Below the pieces are notes generated by a model. It was not told the DNA's origin, did not search any database, and saw only the letters and a list, made by a program, of their open reading frames with translations. Positions 56,119-62,715 of a stretch of DNA of 62,715 nt are shown piece after piece. The DNA is from Epichloe hybrida. Taxonomy: Eukaryota; Ascomycota; Sordariomycetes; Hypocreales; Clavicipitaceae. The stretch's first letter is position 1; the number at the start of each line of letters is the position of its first letter. The DNA lies in the NCBI GenBank assembly GCA_019022495.1, contig JAFEKR010000095.1:1-62715 (forward strand), read 5' to 3'. The position numbers and the translations under genes are program-made.

Positions 56119-56500
56119 TGTGTCGAGTTTTGGTATCGCACGCGAGGGATGATTGCCGTGGTTCGTGGTTGCCAAATCGTGCTTTATGTCTGGAAAATGT
56201 TTCCACTAGGTGTGGGTGCTTTTTCGATTAGGGTTACTGACAGTTGGGCCCACGCCTTGCATTTCACGCGTAAGTTCACGTGATCCGCTTACCGAACAAG
56301 TACCAGGACATACCCTTGTTGTTAACCTACCTACCGATGGGTGTAATGTTCATTGCCAAAAATTTCCAACACTTTTGAATCTGACGTGGAAAAGGATGGT
56401 GACATGACAACCGAGATTTCTCCAATCATGGTTTTCGAAAGTCCCGTATTAACGTTTTGACTGTAAATCAACATTCAAACCAGCCTCGACAATTCATTTG
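56119..56500. promoter_or_regulatory. Divergent RPL25/BMT2 promoter
   Basis: 382 bp between a ribosomal-protein gene and a 25S rRNA methyltransferase gene, both in 60S production. TTCACGTGATCC at about 56275-56286 contains a CACGTG E-box of the kind bound by Cbf1/Tbf1-like factors (inference). Confidence 0.6.
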
Positions 56501-57379
56501 ATGGGTGAAATGAGAACTCCGCGCAAGAGTTTACAGGCTGGTAGGCCACCAACAGCCATATCAGCGCGACAGTCTATGTCGCGTAAGGCAAGTCGGACGC
56601 TCATAAATAAACATCACCATTTAAGAAAAAAACAGCGGCAAGCAATCGTGGAGGGCGATTTCAAAGCGGAGGCTGCCATAAAAAAGGAGATCTCCAGTTT
56701 GGGTGGACTCAAGCGATATCAGCAAGCAAGCTTACAAGGCCAGAGCATCGACCGAGGTGGCGATACCTCGAAAATTTTGCTACAATGGCTTCCTATTGCA
56801 CGCATTAAGACACTTCTTCAAAAGCCCCGAATGCTAGAAGTTGGAGCACTGAGTACTCAGAATGCATGCTCGACCAGTGGCCTTTTTGAAATGGAACACA
56901 TTGATCTGAATAGCCAAGACCCAGGAATACTGGAGCAAGATTTTATGCAGCGTCCACTTCCAGAGCTGACGTCGGACAAGTTCGACATTATTTCCTTGAG
57001 CTTAGTCCTGAACTTCGTTCCTGACGCCGAGAGTCGTGGGCAAATGCTTCTGCGGACGCTTTCATTTTTACGATGCAACAATAATGATGGAGCGGGAGAA
57101 TTGGCCGAACTCCCCGGACTCCCTTTTCCTTCGTTGTTTCTCGTACTACCTCGCAGTTGCGTGGATAATTCCCGCTACTTTACAGACTCAAAACTGAAGT
57201 CTCTCATGGAAGCCTTGGGGTATTCTATGCAATGCTGCAAGAAAACACAAAAGCTGTCTTATAGCTTATGGGTGAGAGATCTAGCCACAGACCTTGCCAA
57301 ACTGCATTTCCCGAAGGTGGAGATAAATCCTGGCCGTTCAAGAAATAACTTTTCTATCACGTTATCGGAGGTTGCCTAA
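56501..57379 (+). CDS. BMT2: 25S rRNA adenine-N(1) methyltransferase
   Basis: Nucleolar methyltransferase of the Bmt2 family, which makes m1A at position 2142 (yeast numbering) of 25S rRNA. Intronless, 292 residues from ATG 56501; the preceding codon is TTG. Seen: basic N-terminus with SRKASRTLINKHHHLRKKQR, typical of the family; LGGLKRYQQASLQGQ; SAM-fold start RMLEVGALSTQNACS; acidic-loop HIDLNSQDPGI followed by EQDFMQRPLPE; and the hallmark FDIISLSLVLNFVPDAESRG. The C-terminal LVLPRSCVDNSRYFT and LMEALGYSM also match the family. It shares its promoter with RPL25. Confidence 0.92.
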   Translation: MGEMRTPRKSLQAGRPPTAISARQSMSRKASRTLINKHHHLRKKQRQAIVEGDFKAEAAIKKEISSLGGLKRYQQASLQGQSIDRGGDTSKILLQWLPIARIKTLLQKPRMLEVGALSTQNACSTSGLFEMEHIDLNSQDPGILEQDFMQRPLPELTSDKFDIISLSLVLNFVPDAESRGQMLLRTLSFLRCNNNDGAGELAELPGLPFPSLFLVLPRSCVDNSRYFTDSKLKSLMEALGYSMQCCKKTQKLSYSLWVRDLATDLAKLHFPKVEINPGRSRNNFSITLSEVA

Positions 57380-57868
57380 ACTATGGCTGAAGACACAAAC
57401 CTCCATTGCAGGTCAAGATGCAACTAATTCCGGACTCTGTCAAAGCCTTTTCAAAACTGTAACACTTTAATGTGATTTTTACGCGGAAGTCAATTGTCCA
57501 CTGGCTGAGTATAGCTGGCAATACCGAATAGTTTTTACTATAAATTCGATGTGTTGGGCCACAACCATTGATGAAAAGAAATTAGTAAAAATCTATTAAA
57601 AACCAATTCTTGAACGCTTAAAATTCGTCAGTACTAGATAAATACATCGTGCATTAAGGATGGCATCTGGCTTCACATTTGCTCGTCGTACGTCCACGAA
57701 TAATTCATTCTACAGGGGTGCATTGGCACTTACTTGAACAACCCGTGGCAGCCTCAAGCTTAATCTGAGCTCTTTCTTGTCAATCGAGCTGCCACCATAT
57801 TCTACTCATGCCTTCTGCTGACGAAATTTGTGTCATCTATTTTTTTATTTGACTACTTCTTATGTTAA
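57380..57868. other. Convergent 3' region BMT2/UTR4 with a family B repeat
   Basis: 489 bp. Family B repeat copy 4 lies at about 57489-57605, about 110 bp after the BMT2 stop. Nothing else recognised. Confidence 0.55.
57489..57605 (+). repeat. Dispersed repeat family B, copy 4
   Basis: Blocks in order: GTCAATTGTCCACTGGCTGA, GTATAGCTGGCAATA, then GTTGGGCCACAACCATTGAT, AAATTAGTAAAAATC. The first and third blocks match copy 2 (30509-30612). Confidence 0.7.
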
Positions 57869-59113
57869 TCAAGCCACGACGTCAGAATCGCAGGTTTTAC
57901 GACATTTTGAAATCAGGAGCCGGCTTATTTTCCCCAGAGTTGCTAGACACTGCTGAATTCTTTCATCAGATTCTGCGGAAAGATCGTATATCGCGATTTG
58001 GGACAAATAACCGTCTTCCGGCAACGAAGCATTTCCAGGGCGAATGACTGGAAGGCTTTGCATACCAGATAACAAAGCAGCCTCGACCTCTTTTGGGTTG
58101 TCACTCAAGAATAAACATCGCGAGGCATCAGAGCTACCGAGATCAGAAAGAATGGTGTTGTAACTGTCGACTTCTGTTTTTGGGCCCGCGTTAACAGTAT
58201 CAAACCATCCTGAGATGCATCCTGTTAAATCAGACGGCTCTCCGTTTGTGTGCGCAAACAGCAACTTCTGCGCCTTGACGGACCCTGAAGAATAAATGCA
58301 GATTCTTTTGCCAGCTGCATGTGCTGCTGTGATAAAAGGAGCAACATCGGGGAAAAGAGGAGCCTTAAGCTCCCCCGATGCGTAGCCTGCTTGCCATAGA
58401 AGTCCTTGGAGTGCTTTTAAATACGGCGCTTTAATATCCCTGGCGACCAGATCTCTGATATGAGCTTTGAATGCGCCGCGGTCTATCCTACAATCTTCAG
58501 GAAATGCTTCCCGGTACGTGGCGAAGTCACTGCTCTCCCAGTGCTGCTCGAGATAGTAAGGCAGCGCGTTGAGGGCATAGGGAAACTAACGGACAGGTAT
58601 GGTCAGTTGGTATCTTTTTTTCTGGTGGAGGTACGTTGGCATGGTCACGGCAGAAACGGCCAACATTAGAGATATATGTTAAGTGCAAAAGTGCAAAAGT
58701 GCATGTCATATGTGGAATGTATGTTATGGAAATGGAAGTATAATGCTGTTAAGAAACTGGATACCAAGAGTATCGACTGCGGTTCCAGATGGACCAGGTT
58801 GAGGGACCACGAAATGTCAATGCGTGATCAGGCAGAGTGGCACAGAAGTCGGAACATCTTCAAAACGATGCAGACGGCGGCGGATAGGGGCAAACGAAAA
58901 GTACAGAGACACCATTTTAACATGCGGTTCGTGGGGGTTGGGAGACCGGAAGGAGCTGCTTACCAAAACGTCGCGAACGAAGGTTATCGGGCAAACAGTA
59001 CCTTCTACCAACAATATTAGTACCGGTGATAAAGTGAGTGGAGGCAGTCTGATTGCATGCTTACCAATGTCGAGGACGAGGACGTCGAATTCTGCAAATG
59101 CTTTGGCAAGCAT
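57869..59113 (-). CDS. UTR4: Enolase-phosphatase E1 (methionine salvage)
   Basis: HAD-superfamily bifunctional enolase-phosphatase that converts 2,3-diketo-5-methylthiopentyl-1-phosphate in the methionine salvage pathway. Three exons (59113-59065, 59004-58964 and 58585-57869) encode 268 residues. The HAD nucleophile motif is formed across the first junction: VLVLDI-EGTVCPITFVRDVL. The second junction gives DVL-FPYALNALPYYLEQHW. The remaining motifs are IYSSGSVKAQKLLFAHT (motif 2), YNTILSDLG (Lys/Ser region) and CLFLSDNPKEVEAALLSGM (motif 3 acidic residues). The intron at 58586-58963 is 378 nt, the longest in the window, and hides the first exons from simple frame inspection. The C-terminal 20 residues (SKCRKTCDSDVVA) look variable. 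Confidence 0.92.
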
Positions 59114-62100
59114 GGTCGTTTATTGTCCACGAAGGTCAGGCAGCGAGCACACGAGGATGTGATATGATTTTTGTGTTACCTCGAACAACGCAGTGAACTA
59201 ATGACAATACTGTGAACGCCAAGTTTGGAGGGGTGTGTCTCAATGGACGGTGGAATAGTCCGTAGAGAAAACAAGTGTGCTTTTGACGCGTCTTTGATCG
59301 TTTTTAGCCTGTCTTCCATCCAATCTTGCTCACAGACTGGCGGGAGTGGTGGGGCGAAGCCAACCTAATGCAGGTCGCACAGGTGCATGGAGTGCTAAAC
59401 TGCAGGAAAGAAATTGTACCTGGCCCAATACAAGTAGAGAGGCTACAAAGACATGGAGAAGCGGTCAAGGCCCAAGCTCTATCTCAACATTCTTATCTTG
59501 CTAACAGATCCAGGCCATGCATGAACAACCGAAGCTAAATAAAGTGCATAACAATCGAATGACGATCAAGAAGATAGAGCATGTTGTTTCTCTATTATGC
59601 TACAATCTTCAGGATGACAATGTCTAACAAGCTCAAGCTAGCACTTAACTTTTCTTCTGCCCATGGTTAGACAGTATTTGACAAGTGCGTACTCCGTAAA
59701 TGCGTAGCAACGGATTTTTAAACGCGAAGTAGTAACTAAGCCTAAAACAAAAAAAGTATCTTTTTACATATTTATGTAAGAAAGTACCTCTTAATTTCGC
59801 GTACGCTTAGGAATATACACTATGCTTTCTTTCCTTTGCGAACTTCTAATGCTTACGCTTAACATTATTATTAAGTAGCTTCTATGTTAGCTTACCGCAT
59901 GATTTTAACTAGCGCCACGCAAGCTATAATACGTAGTTTAAAGAGTCTTAAGTATGCGTAAAATCAAAGAGGTACTTTCTTACATAAAAACACATATAAA
60001 GGTACTTTGTTTGTTTTAGGCTTAGTTACTACTACGCGTTCAAAAATCCGTTGCCACGCGTTTATGTACTCCTGCCTAAGGCCTTACGACTGTCAAAGGG
60101 ATGTCACGAATGACGGGTGAAGCTGTTCTCTAATCCAAGTCTGCTTGGGATACCATCCAAATAAGACGCTAATACGGACTACGGAGTAATGGGAGGACTT
60201 ATTACTTAGAGGCACAGTACGGACTAGAGCGCTGCGGACATCTCTCAACTGCTCGTACCTGGCGGTGTAGGCGCTTGCACAAGGCTGTCCAGCTGCCGTA
60301 GCACGGAGTACTTGGGTACTTCTCTGAATAGCTGTTCTTGGTATTGACCTACCTACCTCATATAGGTGCCTAGGTAGGTATGGAGGAAAAATTACGGATC
60401 CGTACATGAGAAGACTCTGGCCAGTCTCTCTCGTGTAATTTTTCTTCCGCGGCTACATTCCTCAAGTGTCCAATCCGAACCATGGTCTCTGACGATACAG
60501 TGTGAACGGTTTCTTTTCAGACCGTGCGGTCACGCTGGTCGGCTGTTATTTCGTTGCGTATGGACATTCTCACCATGGGCCAATAACATGTAATCTTCCA
60601 TTGCGCCATTGGCTGGCGATCCACCCTCCTGGAACAGCAATGCACTTGATCTGTCACTTTGGCCAGAAGTCTACGATAAGTGGAGCGTTTAGGGAGAGAG
60701 ATACTTGTATTCTGGCAGCGGCTGTCACCTCAAAGAAAGCCTGTACTGAAAGATGTCTTTGACTATCTACAATGGTGTAGGTCCCTGAGAAGGTAGGTAG
60801 GTAGCCGTGTTTTGGACAACAACAGTGGCAGACCTCGTGAGGTGCTTGCACGTACAGTTTGAATACCCAAATGCACTGCCGCTGCTGAGCAAATAATGAC
60901 AGATTTACCGTTGCTGCCACGAAGCGCCTAGTGCGACACCGGCAACTAGTTGACTCTGGCAACGCCCACACTCTAGTGTGAGTTGCTGCCCCAGCCAATG
61001 ATCATGATCTGGCGGCACTCCGGACCCATGTTTGTACGTATAACGGGGTAGGTAGGAGTGGGGAGGATTGCTGGCTTCGTTGCCCATCGTACCGCCATTC
61101 CCTCAGACTCGACGTGGTCCCCACTCGCACGTTCTCGTTCTCGCCCAGTGACACGCACGCCCCCTCCCCTTCCAGCTTCCAGCCCGTTCCATCTCATCGC
61201 ATCCGCCTCTCATCACCGCCATTCCCATTTCCTTTTGTCATTTCGCCCTTTATCTTCCATTGCTCGTACACTTCTCTCGTTCCTCTCCACTTCCCCTTCT
61301 TTGTTACACCCACTTCCTCCAGGCAAGGCCTTCTTTCTTTTCGATATTGCGTAGTTCGATCCATCTCGACAGGCAGCATCTCAAGTCACTCCCGGCGCTC
61401 GTGACTCAGTCGTCATCCGCCGCCCTCTGCCAGCGCCTCGCAATCTCCATCGCCGTTGATTGACCTGTACTTTACATCAGTGAATATCGAGAGAAAGAAG
61501 GATCCTTTGTTTTGCCGAAGTACCTGGACAAAGCCATCCACCCGCAACAAAAAGACGGTCATCACGACTGAGAACTCCGCAGACGACCATACCAAGCCTG
61601 ACCTCAGCCGATTTCTTCCGACCCGTCCAATTGCCATCAAATTGCCTGTGTGTCATCATCGGCCAGTTGACAACGCTCGTCCTCGAAGGGCTCTGATAAC
61701 ACAATCTCCTGTTTGCATTGGGTCGTTGGGGTTCTCCCCGTGCGGCACGTTTAGCTTAAGACTCTCGGCTACCTGAACTGGCCTGTCCGGTAATCATCAG
61801 ACGGTGATAGCTGTCAAGACGATATTAAGAAGCGGGCTTGAATCCACTCGTCAAATTACAATTTCTCGAAGTTCAAAGTCCCAGTCGACTACAATCTGCA
61901 GCTTGACCCTTGCGTTTCTGGTCACTTGACGGCGAAACGCGACACCACACTGCCTTCGGGCCACATGCAATTTGCATAGTTTCACGCTCCGATCCATCAT
62001 CATCAATTCTTTTGTCTCGCATAAACATAAAACGATTATCCATGTCATTATAACGATCTCTCCCGCTTCTTATCTGCTGACGTTCGAGCCATCTGGTTCT

Positions 62101-62527
62101 TACTGCGTTTTTGCCGCGACGATTTGACAACACGCAATCCTTTTTGTTTTTCCTCATCTTCTATTCTCGCAAATGAGCCGTTGATTTTTACTCAAAAACA
62201 TTCACCATTCGCCTTGGGTGCATCGTCTATTTTCCTCAAACTGTTCGCAATATTTGTACATTTCCAACGACCTGTTTCTCTCCACTCGCCATCACCAGTT
62301 CTGAGCGAACAAACAATCTACCTGGACTTATCGCCAGGGTCGAATACTTGAACCCGGTTTTGCTTTCGACGAAATTGAATCTGGAACTTGGCGCGATTGC
62401 ATATATCCAACAAAACTCAACTGTACAAGTACATTTATATCATCTTCATTCACTTTGCTTGTTCCCCCCCCCCCCTCCCCTCTCTCTCTTGTCTTATAAC
62501 GAATTTTCTTTTTTACGCTCCGGCGGC
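59114..62527. promoter_or_regulatory. 3.4-kb region upstream of the protein kinase gene, with a MITE
   Basis: Left part: the UTR4 promoter and the 364-bp MITE (59699-60062). Middle: TACGGAGTA and TAGGTAGGTA motif clusters (60180-60385, about 60791-60803 and 61047-61054). From about 61090 to 62527 the plus strand is pyrimidine-rich with C-runs (62465-62480), as in a long fungal 5' leader. Apparent frames of 70-110 codons there do not begin with ATG or lack protein character, so none is called. Confidence 0.55.
59699..60062. mobile_element. MITE, 364 bp, about 94-bp terminal inverted repeats, TA flanks
   Basis: Left arm 59699-59792 and right arm 59967-60062 are reverse complements over nearly their whole length (outer ends AATGCGTAGCAACGGATTTT and AACGCGTGGCAACGGATTTT; inner ends TGTAAGAAAGTACCTCTT in both). 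TA dinucleotides flank the element at 59697-59698 and 60063-60064, as expected for Tc1/mariner-type insertion. The core (59793-59966) has no coding capacity, so it is non-autonomous. Differences between arms are mostly transitions. Confidence 0.85.
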
Positions 62528-62715
62528 ATGGAATGCTTCAGGGAAAAGTTTGTTGAAGGTGTTTTGCTTGATGGTCGTTACCAGACGATCACGCCCCTGA
62601 ACCATGGCTCCTTCGGCATGGTTTTCATGGCCCAAGATCTGATGACGAATCAGACAGTGGCTATCAAATGTATGACCAAGAAGTCTGCACCCTATGACAG
62701 CGGCTTCGAGCTTGC
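62528..62715 (+). CDS. Ser/Thr protein kinase, Ran1/Ksp1-like, 5' part (3' end outside window)
   Basis: The first 62 residues are in the window. MECFREKFVEGVLLDGRYQT leads straight into a kinase N-lobe: the glycine loop is NHGSFGMVFMAQD and the ATP-anchoring lysine is in TVAIKCM. There is no N-terminal extension, so the kinase domain begins almost at residue 1, as in the fungal Ran1/Ksp1/Vhs1/Sks1 group of nutrient- and differentiation-linked kinases. Assignment within the group cannot be settled from this fragment. The ATG at 62528 is preceded by a long pyrimidine-rich, apparently untranslated leader. Confidence 0.85.
   Translation, partial: MECFREKFVEGVLLDGRYQTITPLNHGSFGMVFMAQDLMTNQTVAIKCMTKKSAPYDSGFEL

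Overview
This is a 62.7 kb stretch of a filamentous ascomycete nuclear genome (Pezizomycotina). The evidence is short spliceosomal introns, mostly 48-90 nt with GT(A/G)AGT-like donors and CTAAC-type branch sites. The proteins are fungal, including homoisocitrate dehydrogenase of the alpha-aminoadipate lysine pathway, Mmm1, a WOPR-box regulator and a fungal ABCG protein of the Adp1 type. Intergenic DNA is moderately AT-rich. A Eurotiomycete-like lineage is plausible but cannot be fixed from the sequence alone. I see no operons, prophage, CRISPR array or convincing tRNA gene. I recognise 26 protein genes; most exon structures were worked out by hand from reading frame and family conservation.

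Layout from left to right. 1-9.5 kb: 3' part of LYS12 (+), mitochondrial EF-G MEF1 (-), Adp1-type ABC transporter (+), probable mitoribosomal protein (-). 9.8-17 kb: NOG2 GTPase (+), a small possibly myristoylated HTH-like protein (+), AVT3-type vacuolar amino-acid transporter (-), GDP-mannose transporter VRG4 (+). 18-28 kb: lysophospholipid acyltransferase ALE1 (+), a Ser-rich membrane protein (-), CAAX protease RCE1 (+), MMM1 (-). 28-37.5 kb: VPS45 (+), MTO1 (+), cardiolipin synthase CRD1 (-), WOPR-box (Gti1/Pac2, Ryp1/Wor1-like) regulator (-). 37.5-42 kb: a 4.4 kb gene desert upstream of the WOPR gene. 42-50.4 kb: TDP1 (-), an FAD oxidoreductase (+), an EDC1/2-like decapping activator (-), RBX1 (+), SPC1 (-). 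51.5-59.1 kb: CorA Mg2+ transporter (+), TIM8 (+), RPL25 (-), BMT2 (+), enolase-phosphatase UTR4 (-). The window ends in a 3.4 kb intergenic region that leads into the 5' end of a Ran1/Ksp1-like protein kinase (+).

The genes are mainly housekeeping. Six are mitochondrial (MEF1, probable mS26, MMM1, MTO1, CRD1, TIM8), with a secretory/vacuolar set (AVT3, VRG4, RCE1, VPS45, SPC1, ALE1) and a ribosome/RNA set (NOG2, RPL25, BMT2, EDC-like). They are unrelated in pathway, and no biosynthetic cluster is visible.

The unusual material is intergenic. There is a 364-bp MITE with about 94-bp inverted repeats flanked by TA, with two decayed relatives. A second short repeat family has four clear copies, all just downstream of genes, plus a possible fragment. 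There is a 274-bp fold-back element and a 23-bp-arm hairpin inside the WOPR upstream desert. Gene-structure oddities include one GC-AG intron, one stop-free 3n intron, and an unresolved N-terminal junction in CRD1. I did not find clear evidence for an undescribed multi-gene system.
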